A stretch of 40,073 nt of DNA from Streptomyces niveus (GTDB taxonomy: Bacteria > Actinomycetota > Actinomycetes > Streptomycetales > Streptomycetaceae): assembly GCF_001723055.1 (NCBI RefSeq), contig NZ_MDCR01000153.1:1-40073 (forward strand). The letters are read 5' to 3'. This document shows, in pieces, positions 7,602 through 15,753 of this stretch. Each line of letters begins with the position of its first letter. The first letter of the stretch is position 1. The translations under genes were made by a program, and so were the position numbers. Below the pieces are notes generated by a model that did no database searches, was not told where the DNA came from, and saw nothing but the letters and a program-made list of their open reading frames with translations.

Positions 7602-7665
7602 CTTGCCGCTTTACACAGTAAGCGACTCGGGTTCGCCTCCCTCGACGACCCAAGCTTGCCGCTTT
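7602..7665. promoter_or_regulatory. Twice-repeated CTTGCCGCTTT motif upstream of the UTRA/GntR pair
   Basis: CTTGCCGCTTT occurs at 7602-7612 and 7655-7665 in the 271-base gap between the UTRA gene (7568, minus) and the HATPase gene (7840, plus). The gap is less GC-rich than its surroundings. The repeats are offset by 53 bases, about five helical turns, and are plausible regulator sites. No palindrome of note surrounds them. Which protein binds cannot be told. Confidence 0.4.
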
Positions 7666-7839
7666 TCGTGAATAGCAGTACGGTTCTCCTGATCGTACAT
7701 CGCACAACCAGGCGGAGGTGCCTCGCGCCCCGGCGCACGGCCATCGCTTTGAAGGGGAGTGGAAAATGGGTGGCTCCTTGCTCGCCTCGTACGGGGTCGG
7801 CACCGGGCAGCGCGCGGTCTGCGGCGCGGAGGTCGGCTG

Positions 7840-8292
7840 ATGGGGTGCGTCGGCGACGGCACGGTGGTGCTGCGGTGGCGGCGGCATCCCAGTTCTGTGG
7901 GGCTGGCGCGCCTGGAGTTGCGCAAGTCGCTCGCCGGATGGGGTCTGTCGGCGCTGGAGGACTCGGCAGTTCTCGTTCTTTCGGAGTTGGTCACCAACGC
8001 GGTGCGCCATGCCCGCGTGCCCTCGGGGCGGGAGATCGAGACACGCTTTCTGCCGATGGTTCCCCCGAAGCCCAGTGGTCTGCGGATCGAGGTGCACGAC
8101 ACGTCGGCCCTTCGACCGCGCCTGCGGGCGGCGGAGCCGGACGCGTGCGACGGGCGCGGGCTTCTTCTGGTGGACGCACTGGCCGACGAGTGGGGTGTCG
8201 CGGACCGGGTCGGCGTGGGCAAGCTCGTGTGGGCACTGTGGCGGCCCACCACCGATGGCGTCGAGCACGGCGGCGGGCGTTGTGACATCTGA
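7840..8292 (+). CDS. ATP-binding protein, HATPase_c (anti-sigma-factor-kinase-like)
   Basis: A 150-residue stand-alone GHKL ATPase domain of the kind expanded in Streptomyces (RsbW/SpoIIAB-like). The N-box is ELVTNAVRHAR, the G1 region is EVHDTS and the G2 region is DGRGLLLVDALADEWGV. It lacks membrane segments and a phosphoacceptor domain. ATG 7840 is preceded by GGAGG at 7828-7832; the in-frame GTG at 7759 has a purine tract directly abutting it and is less likely. Such proteins may phosphorylate anti-anti-sigma proteins or act in WhiJ-type cassettes, but no partner gene for either role adjoins it here. Confidence 0.85.
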   Translation: MGCVGDGTVVLRWRRHPSSVGLARLELRKSLAGWGLSALEDSAVLVLSELVTNAVRHARVPSGREIETRFLPMVPPKPSGLRIEVHDTSALRPRLRAAEPDACDGRGLLLVDALADEWGVADRVGVGKLVWALWRPTTDGVEHGGGRCDI

Positions 8293-8505
8293 CCCGCGCC
8301 TTCGCACCCTGTGGGCCCGGCGGTGGAGCCGGTCGGCCGGACGCGGCGGGAGTTGTCCCTGGGGGTGCTGCACGCTCGACGTCGGCCGGGCCGGGCCCCG
8401 CCTCGCGGAGCGGTTCATCGCATACCGGCGAGACGCGACGGACACCCCGTCCCGGTAGATCATCCCCGTGGTCTTTATATGGGGCATACGGGATTTTGCC
8501 GTGGT

Positions 8506-8532
8506 TCTCAGCGGGCACTCAGACGGCTCTCA
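8506..8532 (+). promoter_or_regulatory. Triple TCTCA-type direct repeat, 11-bp period (predicted CssR site)
   Basis: TCTCA at 8506, ACTCA at 8517 and TCTCA at 8528 are spaced exactly 11 bases apart and end 24 bases before the HtrA start. Head-to-tail 10-11-bp repeats are how OmpR-family response regulators bind. The neighbouring cssR gene encodes one, and related secretion-stress regulators are known to control HtrA proteases. The assignment to CssR is inference. Confidence 0.65.
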
Positions 8533-8556
8533 TCTGCCGGGCGGATTGTCGAAGAC

Positions 8557-9621
8557 ATGACCGACAACTACCGCCGCAGCGGCGACGAAGACGCGAATCA
8601 GCAGGACTCCGGCAGCGGCCAGGCGTACCCGCCGCCGCCTCCGTACGACCCGGCCGCGCACGGCGGTGGGCAGCACGCTCAGGCGGGGCATGCCGCCTGG
8701 GGGTGGGGGCCCGCCGCGCCCGCGCACAGTGGGGCGCACGCTCGGCGGGCCAGGCGGCCCGTCGCGTTGCTCGCCGCCGCCGCGTTCGTCGCGGCCGTCG
8801 TCGGGGGTGGGACCGCCGCGCTGACCGCGACGCTGACCGACAACGGCTCCAGCTCCGCCGCCGGCACCGTCGCGACCGGGACGACCGTCTCGCAGAGCAG
8901 CAAGGGCACCGTCGCGGGTGTGGCGGCAGCCGTGTCGCCCGCCATCGTGGAGATTCAGGCCGCGTCCAACTCCGGGCAGTCCACCGGGTCCGGTGTGGTC
9001 ATCACCAGCGACGGCGAGATCATCACCAACAACCACGTCATCGCGGGCGCGCAGACGGTGAAGGTGCAGCTCAGCACCGGCAAGACGTACACCGCCGACG
9101 TCGTGGGCACCAGCCCCGACAAGGACCTCGCGCTGATCAAGCTCCAGGGTGCGAGCGGCCTCAAGACCGCCGTCCTCGGCAACTCCGACAACGTGAAGGT
9201 CGGCGACGAGGTCGTGGCCATCGGCTCGCCCGAGGGGCTGACCGGCACCGTGACCAGCGGGATCGTCTCCGCGCTCGACCGGGACGTCACCGTGTCGAAG
9301 GAGCAGGGCCAGCAGCAACAGCAGCAGGGCGACGGACGGTGGCCGTTCGAGTTCGGGGGCCAGCAGTTCAACGGCGACACGGGCGACTCCAAGACCACGT
9401 ACAAGGCGATCCAGACCGACGCCTCGCTCAACCCGGGCAACTCCGGCGGCGCGCTGATCAACATGAACGGCGAGATCATCGGCATCAACTCGGCCATGTT
9501 CTCGGCGAGCGGTTCGAGCGGCGACAGCTCGTCGGCCGGGAGCGTCGGCCTCGGCTTCTCCATCCCGGTCAACACCGTCAAGGCCGACCTGAGCGCACTG
9601 CGGGCCGGTAACAGCGACTAG
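8557..9621 (+). CDS. HtrA-like membrane-anchored serine protease
   Basis: A 354-residue protease that degrades misfolded exported proteins. Residues 1-66 form a Pro/Gly/His-rich cytoplasmic segment, 68-92 one membrane segment, and about 115-350 an extracytoplasmic trypsin-like domain. The catalytic residues are His160 (TNNHV), Asp190 (DKDLALI) and Ser296 (GNSGG). A Gln-rich insert (EQGQQQQQQ) lies at 249-257. There is no C-terminal PDZ domain, unlike DegP/PepD. No clear ribosome site precedes ATG 8557, so translation may be leaderless or nearly so. It matches SCO4157 by position. Three TCTCA repeats upstream and the adjacent two-component genes make it a secretion-stress target. Confidence 0.9.
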   Translation: MTDNYRRSGDEDANQQDSGSGQAYPPPPPYDPAAHGGGQHAQAGHAAWGWGPAAPAHSGAHARRARRPVALLAAAAFVAAVVGGGTAALTATLTDNGSSSAAGTVATGTTVSQSSKGTVAGVAAAVSPAIVEIQAASNSGQSTGSGVVITSDGEIITNNHVIAGAQTVKVQLSTGKTYTADVVGTSPDKDLALIKLQGASGLKTAVLGNSDNVKVGDEVVAIGSPEGLTGTVTSGIVSALDRDVTVSKEQGQQQQQQGDGRWPFEFGGQQFNGDTGDSKTTYKAIQTDASLNPGNSGGALINMNGEIIGINSAMFSASGSSGDSSSAGSVGLGFSIPVNTVKADLSALRAGNSD

Positions 9622-9691
9622 GACCGCTCTGACGTGCGAGGCTGAAGTGCCGGAGACCCACCCTGACCGCGTTCGGAGAAAGAGCGACGAC

Positions 9692-10477
9692 ATGAGCCCC
9701 GCCGAAGGAGATCCGCAACGCGTCCTGATCGTCGACGACGAGCCCGCCGTCCGTGAGGCGCTCCAGCGCAGCCTCGCCTTCGACGGGTACGGGACCGAGG
9801 TCGCCGTCGACGGTGTCGACGCGCTCACCAAGGCCGCCGCCTACCAGCCCGACCTGATCGTGCTCGACATCCAGATGCCGCGCATGGACGGGCTGACGGC
9901 GGCCCGCCGGCTGCGCGCCACCGGGTCCACCGTGCCGATCCTGATGCTCACGGCGCGCGACACGGTCGGCGACCGGGTCACCGGGCTCGACGCGGGCGCC
10001 GACGACTATCTGGTCAAGCCCTTCGAGCTGGACGAGCTGTTCGCCCGGATCCGCGCGCTGCTGCGGCGCAGCTCGTACGCGGGCTCGGCGGGCGGCGAGC
10101 TGCCGCAGGACGACATCCTCGCGTTCGCCGATCTGCGGATGGACCTGGCGACGCGCGAGGTCACGCGGGGCACGCGCCGGGTGGAGCTGACCCGTACCGA
10201 ATTCACCCTCCTTGAGATGTTTCTGGCCCACCCGCGTCAAGTGCTCACGCGGGAGCAGATCCTGAAGGCCGTCTGGGGCTTCGACTTCGAGCCCAGCTCC
10301 AACTCACTGGACGTGTACGTGATGTATCTGCGGCGCAAGACGGAGAGCGGCGGCGAGCCGCGCCTCGTCCACACGGTGCGCGGGGTGGGGTACGCGCTGC
10401 GCGCCGAGGGCGGCCCGACGACGGGCGGCGGACCAGGTGGGCACGGCGGTCACGGCGGTCACGGCGGCGCCGAGTGA
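9692..10477 (+). CDS. cssR: CssR, secretion-stress response regulator (OmpR family)
   Basis: A 261-residue response regulator. The receiver domain (about 10-125) has the acidic pair VDDE, phosphoacceptor Asp59 (LDIQMP), Thr87 and Lys109 (VKPFE). The winged helix is at about 145-240 ([31 protein letters not shown]). The tail is unusual: [11 protein letters not shown], encoded by a 9-base tandem repeat (CACGGCGGT). The start at 9692 has GGAGAAAG upstream. By position and pairing it corresponds to the Streptomyces CssR known to control HtrA-type proteases (SCO4156). Its stop overlaps the kinase start (GTGA, 10474-10477). Confidence 0.88.
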   Translation: MSPAEGDPQRVLIVDDEPAVREALQRSLAFDGYGTEVAVDGVDALTKAAAYQPDLIVLDIQMPRMDGLTAARRLRATGSTVPILMLTARDTVGDRVTGLDAGADDYLVKPFELDELFARIRALLRRSSYAGSAGGELPQDDILAFADLRMDLATREVTRGTRRVELTRTEFTLLEMFLAHPRQVLTREQILKAVWGFDFEPSSNSLDVYVMYLRRKTESGGEPRLVHTVRGVGYALRAEGGPTTGGGPGGHGGHGGHGGAE

Positions 10478-11901
10478 CCTCGCTCGCCCGGCGCCTCCGT
10501 ACACTGCCGCTCCGCTCCCGCCTCGCGATGCTCGTCGCCACCGCCGTCGCCGTCGCCGTCGCGGCGGCGGCCGTCGCGTGCTGGCTGCTGACCCGCGCCC
10601 AGCTGGAGGCGGAGCTGGACAACTCGCTCCGCAACACCTCCGCGCCCCCCGGCCTCGTACAGGACCTGGTGAACAGGTGCTCGCCGAGCGGGGCTTCCTC
10701 GAAGACCGCCAACTCGCCGTTCGCGTACATCCAGATCGTCGACTCCGACGGCAACCGGTGCGTGGAATCCTCCTCGCAACCGGTGAAGATCCAGTCGGCC
10801 GACCTCGACGTCGCGCTCGGGACGAAGGACAGCTCCCTGCACAACTCCACCACCGAGGACGGCGCCCCGGTGCGGGTCCGCACCACACCGGCCCGCATCG
10901 GACCCGCGCGGATCGCCGTCTCCATCTCCCGCCCTCTCGCAGAGATCGACGCCTCCCTGAACCGGCTCGCCCTGCTGCTCACCGCCGTCGCCGGCGCCGG
11001 TGTCATCGGCGCGGGCGCCGCCGGGCTCTGGATCGCGAGGACCGGTCTGCGGCCGGTCGACGGGCTGACCCGCGCGGTCGAGCACGTCGCGCGCACCGAG
11101 GATCTCAGCCTGCGCATCCCGGCCGAGGGCGAGGACGAGATCGCCCGTCTCTCCCGCTCCTTCAACTCGATGACCGCCGCGCTCGCCTCCTCACGCGACC
11201 GCCAGGCGCAGCTCATCGCCGACGCGGGCCATGAGCTGCGTACGCCGCTGACCTCCCTGCGTACGAACGTCGAACTGCTCGCCCGCAGCGACGAGACGGG
11301 CCGCGCGATCCCCCCGGAGGACCGTGCGGCGCTGATGGCGTCGGTGAAGGCGCAGATGACGGAGCTGGCCGCACTGATCGGCGACCTCCAGGAACTCTCC
11401 CGCCCGGACGCCCCCGACCCGGGCCCGCTCCAGGTCGTGGCGCTGCACACGATCGTGGAGAGCGCCCTGGAACGCGCCCGCCTGCGCGGCCCGGACCTGA
11501 CGATAGAGGTCGCGCTGCACCCCTGGTACGTACGGGCCGAACCGGCCGCGCTGGAAAGGGCGTTGGTCAACGTCCTGGACAACGCGGTGAAGTTCAGCCC
11601 GCCGGGCGCGGCCGTCGAGGTCGCGCTGAGCGCCCAGGGCGAGCTGACGGTACGCGACCACGGCCCCGGCATCCCGGCGGACGAACTCCCGTACGTCTTC
11701 GAGCGTTTCTGGCGCTCCCCGTCCGCCCGCGCGCTGCCGGGCTCGGGCCTCGGCCTGTCGATCGTCGCGCGCACGATCCAGCAGACGGGCGGCGAGGTGG
11801 CGCTCCGCCGGGCGGCGGGCGGCGGCACGGTGGCGGCGATCCGCATCCCGGGCGCCGCGACTCCACCACCGAGCGGACCGGCGGGCGCCACGAGGGCCTG
11901 A
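10474..11901 (+). CDS. cssS: CssS, secretion-stress sensor histidine kinase
   Basis: A 475-residue membrane kinase. Transmembrane segments lie at about 18-38 and 166-187, flanking an extracytoplasmic sensor of about 125 residues. Then follow HAMP (188-240), the phosphoacceptor His253 (AGHELRTPL), and the ATPase domain with N-box [14 protein letters not shown]1 DHGPGIP, F-box ERFWR and G2 GSGLGLSI. The sensor holds exactly two cysteines, Cys69 and Cys96, each in an N-R-C triplet, so they could form a disulfide that reports the redox state of the secretion environment. Family and pairing are secure, the redox idea is inferred. The start overlaps the regulator stop. Confidence 0.9.
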   Translation: MTSLARRLRTLPLRSRLAMLVATAVAVAVAAAAVACWLLTRAQLEAELDNSLRNTSAPPGLVQDLVNRCSPSGASSKTANSPFAYIQIVDSDGNRCVESSSQPVKIQSADLDVALGTKDSSLHNSTTEDGAPVRVRTTPARIGPARIAVSISRPLAEIDASLNRLALLLTAVAGAGVIGAGAAGLWIARTGLRPVDGLTRAVEHVARTEDLSLRIPAEGEDEIARLSRSFNSMTAALASSRDRQAQLIADAGHELRTPLTSLRTNVELLARSDETGRAIPPEDRAALMASVKAQMTELAALIGDLQELSRPDAPDPGPLQVVALHTIVESALERARLRGPDLTIEVALHPWYVRAEPAALERALVNVLDNAVKFSPPGAAVEVALSAQGELTVRDHGPGIPADELPYVFERFWRSPSARALPGSGLGLSIVARTIQQTGGEVALRRAAGGGTVAAIRIPGAATPPPSGPAGATRA

Positions 11902-11951
11902 CCGGCGAGGCCGGCCCCTCTCCTCGCCATTCGGCTCACCAGAAGCGAGAA

Positions 11952-11963
11952 GGTAGCGCTACC
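11952..11963. other. Perfect palindrome GGTAGCGCTACC over the MMPL stop codon
   Basis: A 12-base perfect palindrome contains the minus-strand TAG of the MMPL gene (11959-11961) and lies in the short gap behind cssS. It may form part of a bidirectional termination signal or be a binding site. The stem is too short for certainty. Confidence 0.4.
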
Positions 11964-14205
11964 AGCCTCTTTGAGGAGCATCTCGCGCCTTCTCAGCATG
12001 GACAGGTCTTCCCGCGCCGCTCCCACCCACGTCCGGCGCCCCCAACTTCGCCCCTTCGATGTCCAGTTGCGGCAGCAGCCGGTCCAGCCATCGGGGCAGC
12101 CGCCATGCCGTCGTGCCCGTCAGGGCCAGGGTGGCCGGGACCAGGGTGAGGCGGATCAGGAACGCGTCCACCACGATTCCCACCGCCAGGCCGAACGCGA
12201 TCGGTTTGAGCGTGAGGTCCTCCGCCGTCACGAAGCTCGCGAAGACCGCGAACATGATCAGCGCCGCCGCCGTGACCACCCGTGACGCGTGCCGCGACCC
12301 GGCGACGACGGACTCGACGGCCGGGCGGCCGGGCCGGAGGACGTGGTCCTCCCGTATCCGCGCCACGAGGAACACCTCGTAGTCCATCGCCAGCCCGAAC
12401 AGCACCGCGATCAGCACGATCGGCATGAAGCTGAACACCGGCCCGGAGGCCCGGACCCCGAACACCGCGGCCAGCCAGCCCCATTGGAAGACCGCGACGA
12501 CCGCGCCGAAGGCGGCCCCGGCGGAGAGCAGGAAGCCGAACGCCGCCTTCACCGGGACGACCAGCGAGCGGAAGACCAGCAGGAGCAGGATCAGCGCGAG
12601 TCCGACCACCGTTCCCACGAAGGGCAGCAGCGACGCCCGCAGCCGGTCGGACACGTCGATCGCCGCCGCCGTGGAGCCGGTGACCAGGATCTCCGCGTCG
12701 GCCGCCCGCCCCATCGCGGGCGTACGCGTGCGGATCTCGCGTACGAGCCGCTCCGTCGCCTCCGCGCGCGGCCCCGCCTTCGGTACGACCGTGAGGATCG
12801 CCGTACGGCCGTCCGTACCGATCTGCGGCTCGCTGACGGACACCACGTCGGGCAGCGGGAGTCCTTCGAGCCCCGCCGTGACCTCGTCGGCCGCGGCTTC
12901 CGGGTCGCCGGTGCGGCTCTGTACGAGGACGAGCAGCCGCCCGTTGACGCCGGGGCCGAAGGCGTCGGAGATCAGGTCGTACGCCTTGCGCTGGGTGGTT
13001 TCCGGTGCGGAGGTGCCGTTGTCGGGCATCGCCAGGGCGAGTTGGGTGGCCGGTGCGGCGAGCACGCCGAGGCCGATGACGACGAGGAGGATCGTGGCGA
13101 GCGGGCGCCGCGTGACGAGCCTGGCCCACCGTTCCCCGGCGGGCGCGCGCCCCGACGGGGACGGCTCGTACCGCGCGCGCCTCTCCGCCCGTGACCCCGC
13201 CTTCGGCCGCAGCCGCGCCCCCGCGAAGCCGAGCAGCGCCGGCAGGAGCGTGATCGCCACGGCGACCGCCATCAGTACGGTGCCGGCCGCCGCCAGCCCC
13301 ATCACGCTCAGGAACGGGATGCCCACGACGGTCAGCCCGGACAGCGCGATGATCACGGTCAGTCCGGCGAAGACCACCGCGCCGCCCGCCGTACCGGTGG
13401 CCCGTGCCGCGGACTCCTCCGGGTCCATCCCGGCGGCCAGTTGGGTACGGTGCCGGTCCACGATCAACAGCGCGTAGTCGATACCGACCGCCAGACCGAC
13501 CATCAGGGCGAGGCTCGGCGCGGTGGACGAGACAGTGGTGACGTTCGAGATCAGCAGCAGCCCGATCAACCCGATGACCAGGCCGAACAACGCGGTGAGC
13601 AGCGGCAGTCCGGCCGCCGTCAGTGATCCGAACGTGACGAGGAGGACGAGGACCGCGACCCCGAGTCCGATCGCCTCCCCGATGCCGACGGCGAGCCCGC
13701 CGGTGCTGTAGATCGTGCCGCCGACCTCGGTGCGCAGCCCGTCCGACCGCGCCTGGTCGGCGATCGACTCCAGGGCGGTGACGCTGGAGTCCTTCAACGC
13801 GTCCCGTTTGATGGGGTAGAGCACCTGCGCGAGCGCGGTACGGCGGTCGGCCGAGACCGTCTCCGTACGGAAGGGGTCGGTCGCGCTCTCGACCTGCGGC
13901 GCCTCCCCGGCCGCCCGCACCGTCTTCGCGATGACGGCGCGGTACGCCGGGTCGTCGAGCGTGGTGCCCGGCGGCGCGGCGAAGACGAGCTGCGCCGTGA
14001 CGCCGGTGGCGGAGGGCAGCGACTTCTCCAGGACGTCGATGCCCTGCTGCGCCTGCGAACCGGGGATGGTCGCCTCGCTGTCGAGGTGCGAACCGTACGC
14101 GGCGAAGCCGCCGCCCAGCAGGGCGATCAGTAACAGCCAGCAGGCGAGGAAGCGGCCACGGCGCCGGAAGGCCGCGCGGCCGAGCGCGTGAAGCAACGTG
14201 GCCAT
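11959..14205 (-). CDS. MMPL-family (RND superfamily) membrane transporter
   Basis: A 748-residue exporter with two repeats. Each repeat consists of one membrane helix, an extracytoplasmic loop domain and a bundle of five to six helices. The first half starts GRFLACWLLLIALLGGGFAA and has GLAVGIDYALLIVDRHRTQL. The second has FGLAMDYEVFLVARIREDHV. The Asp-Tyr pairs in these helices are the presumed proton-relay residues. Substrates of such pumps in actinomycetes are lipids, cell-wall precursors or toxic amphiphiles; this one is unknown. The ATG shares one base with the TetR stop (TGATG), so regulator and pump are cotranslated and probably controlled by the operator at 14924-14944. Confidence 0.92.
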   Translation of the reverse strand: MATLLHALGRAAFRRRGRFLACWLLLIALLGGGFAAYGSHLDSEATIPGSQAQQGIDVLEKSLPSATGVTAQLVFAAPPGTTLDDPAYRAVIAKTVRAAGEAPQVESATDPFRTETVSADRRTALAQVLYPIKRDALKDSSVTALESIADQARSDGLRTEVGGTIYSTGGLAVGIGEAIGLGVAVLVLLVTFGSLTAAGLPLLTALFGLVIGLIGLLLISNVTTVSSTAPSLALMVGLAVGIDYALLIVDRHRTQLAAGMDPEESAARATGTAGGAVVFAGLTVIIALSGLTVVGIPFLSVMGLAAAGTVLMAVAVAITLLPALLGFAGARLRPKAGSRAERRARYEPSPSGRAPAGERWARLVTRRPLATILLVVIGLGVLAAPATQLALAMPDNGTSAPETTQRKAYDLISDAFGPGVNGRLLVLVQSRTGDPEAAADEVTAGLEGLPLPDVVSVSEPQIGTDGRTAILTVVPKAGPRAEATERLVREIRTRTPAMGRAADAEILVTGSTAAAIDVSDRLRASLLPFVGTVVGLALILLLLVFRSLVVPVKAAFGFLLSAGAAFGAVVAVFQWGWLAAVFGVRASGPVFSFMPIVLIAVLFGLAMDYEVFLVARIREDHVLRPGRPAVESVVAGSRHASRVVTAAALIMFAVFASFVTAEDLTLKPIAFGLAVGIVVDAFLIRLTLVPATLALTGTTAWRLPRWLDRLLPQLDIEGAKLGAPDVGGSGAGRPVHAEKARDAPQRGW

Positions 14206-14891
14206 CAGGCGTCACCCTCCGCGTCGGCGGACGGCGGGCTCATCAGCGCGCCCAGCACGGTGGCCAGCGCGCTCTCCACCTCTGTGGCGCCGACCTCGTC
14301 GGGGTCGGCTATGTGCTCGTTCGAGAGGCCGTTGGTCAGGCAGTGCACGATCAGCGCGGCGAGTTCGGGGCTGACGGCCGGCCGGGCGCCGGTGCGTTCG
14401 GCGACCTCCGCGAACGCGCGGGCCGCCGCGTCGCGTTGAGCGCGCCGGATGGGGGTGAGGACCGCCCTGGTCCCCTCGTCACGGGCGGACCGGGCGGCGA
14501 ACTCCAGCCCCAGGCGCCCGTGTTCGACGTCGTCGACGATCCGGTTCGCGACGGCACGCGCGGCGAAGGCGGTCACCGCGTCCGCGTTCCCCTTCGGCGC
14601 CTGGTCCTCGTGCCGGATCGCGGCCATCAGGTTGTCGTTCTCGGCGTCGGCCCCCTGCGCCAGCACGGCGCCGAACAGGCCGTCCTTGCTGCCGAAGTTG
14701 GAGTAGACGGCGCCCTTGGTGAATCCCGCGTCCCGGGCGATGTCCTCCAGCCGGCTGTCGTCGTAGCCACGGCCGGCGAAGGCCCGCGCGGCGGCGGCGA
14801 GCAGCCGCCGCCGTACCTCACTTCGCGGAACGCGCCGTACGGCGAGGGGATCGGGACCGGGATCGGGCACCCGGTCGGGTATGGACGGCAT
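14205..14891 (-). CDS. TetR-family regulator of the MMPL pump
   Basis: A 228-residue repressor. The helix-turn-helix is at about 46-68 (RLEDIARDAGFTKGAVYSNF), in the Gly-Phe-Thr-Lys-Gly-Ala form common to drug-efflux regulators. The C-terminal ligand domain has no recognisable substrate signature. The start at 14891 has AAGGAGAAG upstream; a GTG at 14924 would lie in the palindromic operator and is rejected. The gene overlaps the MMPL start. It is expected to repress its own operon until the pump substrate binds. Confidence 0.9.
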   Translation of the reverse strand: MPSIPDRVPDPGPDPLAVRRVPRSEVRRRLLAAAARAFAGRGYDDSRLEDIARDAGFTKGAVYSNFGSKDGLFGAVLAQGADAENDNLMAAIRHEDQAPKGNADAVTAFAARAVANRIVDDVEHGRLGLEFAARSARDEGTRAVLTPIRRAQRDAAARAFAEVAERTGARPAVSPELAALIVHCLTNGLSNEHIADPDEVGATEVESALATVLGALMSPPSADAEGDA

Positions 14892-14923
14892 CGTCTTCTC
14901 CTTCACGTCGGCGGTGCGTCTCA

Positions 14924-14944
14924 CTCGATACCGAGGGTATTGAG
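14924..14944. promoter_or_regulatory. Palindromic operator of the TetR-MMPL operon
   Basis: CTCGATACC (14924-14932) and GGTATTGAG (14936-14944) match as an inverted repeat in 8 of 9 positions around GAG. The element stands 33 bases before the TetR start. Its size and symmetry suit a TetR dimer. Confidence 0.65.
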
Positions 14945-14971
14945 ATGGACGCCCGCCTTCGATCCGGTCCG

Positions 14972-14999
14972 CCCCCTGAGGATCCGGGGGTTAACCCCC
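14972..14999. terminator. C/G-run hairpin downstream of the second TetR gene
   Basis: CCCCC (14972-14976) and GGGGG (14986-14990) can pair, and the G-run alternatively pairs with CCCCC at 14995-14999 as the perfect palindrome GGGGGTTAACCCCC. Mutually exclusive stems end about 25 bases after the TetR stop at 15025. Confidence 0.4.
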
Positions 15000-15024
15000 T
15001 TGCCGCTCAAGGGAATTGCGGGGG

Positions 15025-15648
15025 CTACTCGGCGCCCGCGCCGTACCGCAGCCCGTCCATCAGCAGCGCCACCATTCGCTGCGCGTGCTCGTCGTTCTCG
15101 TCGCCGACCGGCAGCGCCAAGTTGGCGACCGCGCGCAGCAGGTCCATCGGGTCGGCGTCACCCCGGATCTGTCCGGCCGCCGCCGCCGCGTCGAGGAGTC
15201 CGCCGAGCACCGGTATGAAGCGGTCCTGGAAGTACGAGGGCAGGCTGCCGTACGCCGGGTCCCCCGAGTGCAGGGCGGCGCTCAGACCGCGCTTGGTGGC
15301 GATGAAGCCCGCGAAGCGCCGGAGCCAGCGGGCCAGGGCGTCGGCCGGGTCGTACCGCGCCGCGAGCGCGGGCGCCGCGTCGGCGCAGGCGTCGACCTCG
15401 TGGCGGAAGACCGCCGCGATGAGGTCGGAGCGCTGCGGGAAGTGCCGGTACAGGGTGCCCGCGCCCACGCCCGCCCTGGCGGTGATCTGCCGTACGGGGG
15501 CGTCCACGCCGGACGCGGCGAACACCTCGGCGGCGGCGGTGAGCAGGGCGTCGACGCTGCGCTGCGCGTCGGCGCGTACAGCATGCCTGGGCTGCCGGGG
15601 CTGCCGGGGCTGCCGGGGCTGTCCCCCGTTCGTCGGGACGTCGGTCAC
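15025..15648 (-). CDS. TetR-family regulator, divergent from aldo/keto reductase
   Basis: A 207-residue regulator with a GTG start preceded by AAGGAGGGG. Residues 11-21 are a PRQPRQPRQPR repeat encoded by 9-base tandem units (around 15594-15625), a likely disordered and length-variable arm. The helix-turn-helix is at about 52-72 (VRQITARAGVGAGTLYRHFP). The C-terminal domain resembles the actinobacterial TetR group with a short alpha-helical ligand pocket. Two identical-arm palindromes at 15672-15719 lie between this gene and the reductase, so it probably represses both and responds to the reductase's substrate. Confidence 0.9.
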   Translation of the reverse strand: MTDVPTNGGQPRQPRQPRQPRHAVRADAQRSVDALLTAAAEVFAASGVDAPVRQITARAGVGAGTLYRHFPQRSDLIAAVFRHEVDACADAAPALAARYDPADALARWLRRFAGFIATKRGLSAALHSGDPAYGSLPSYFQDRFIPVLGGLLDAAAAAGQIRGDADPMDLLRAVANLALPVGDENDEHAQRMVALLMDGLRYGAGAE

Positions 15649-15671
15649 GGCGGCGACCCCTCCTTGCTAAA

Positions 15672-15719
15672 CGGAACATCGTTCCGTATCGTCGGACACG
15701 ACAGCGGAACACCGTTCCG
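15672..15719. promoter_or_regulatory. Two perfect TetR operators, CGGAAC-N3-GTTCCG
   Basis: CGGAAC-ATC-GTTCCG (15672-15686) and CGGAAC-ACC-GTTCCG (15705-15719) have identical arms and are offset by 33 bases, three helical turns. They occupy the divergent gap between the TetR (start 15648) and AKR (start 15754) genes, one near each start. This is a very clear two-site autoregulatory arrangement. Confidence 0.88.
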
Positions 15720-15753
15720 CTTACGCCAGCGTATCGCGCCACGGAGGAGCACC

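Noticed and set aside
8282..8458. A 58-codon GTG ORF overlapping the end of the HATPase gene by 11 bases
   Set aside because: It has no good ribosome site, a composition rich in Arg, Trp, Gly and Cys typical of shadow frames, and no recognisable family.
14892..14924. Upstream GTG start for the TetR regulator of the MMPL pump
   Set aside because: It falls in the palindromic operator, while ATG 14891 has a strong ribosome site.
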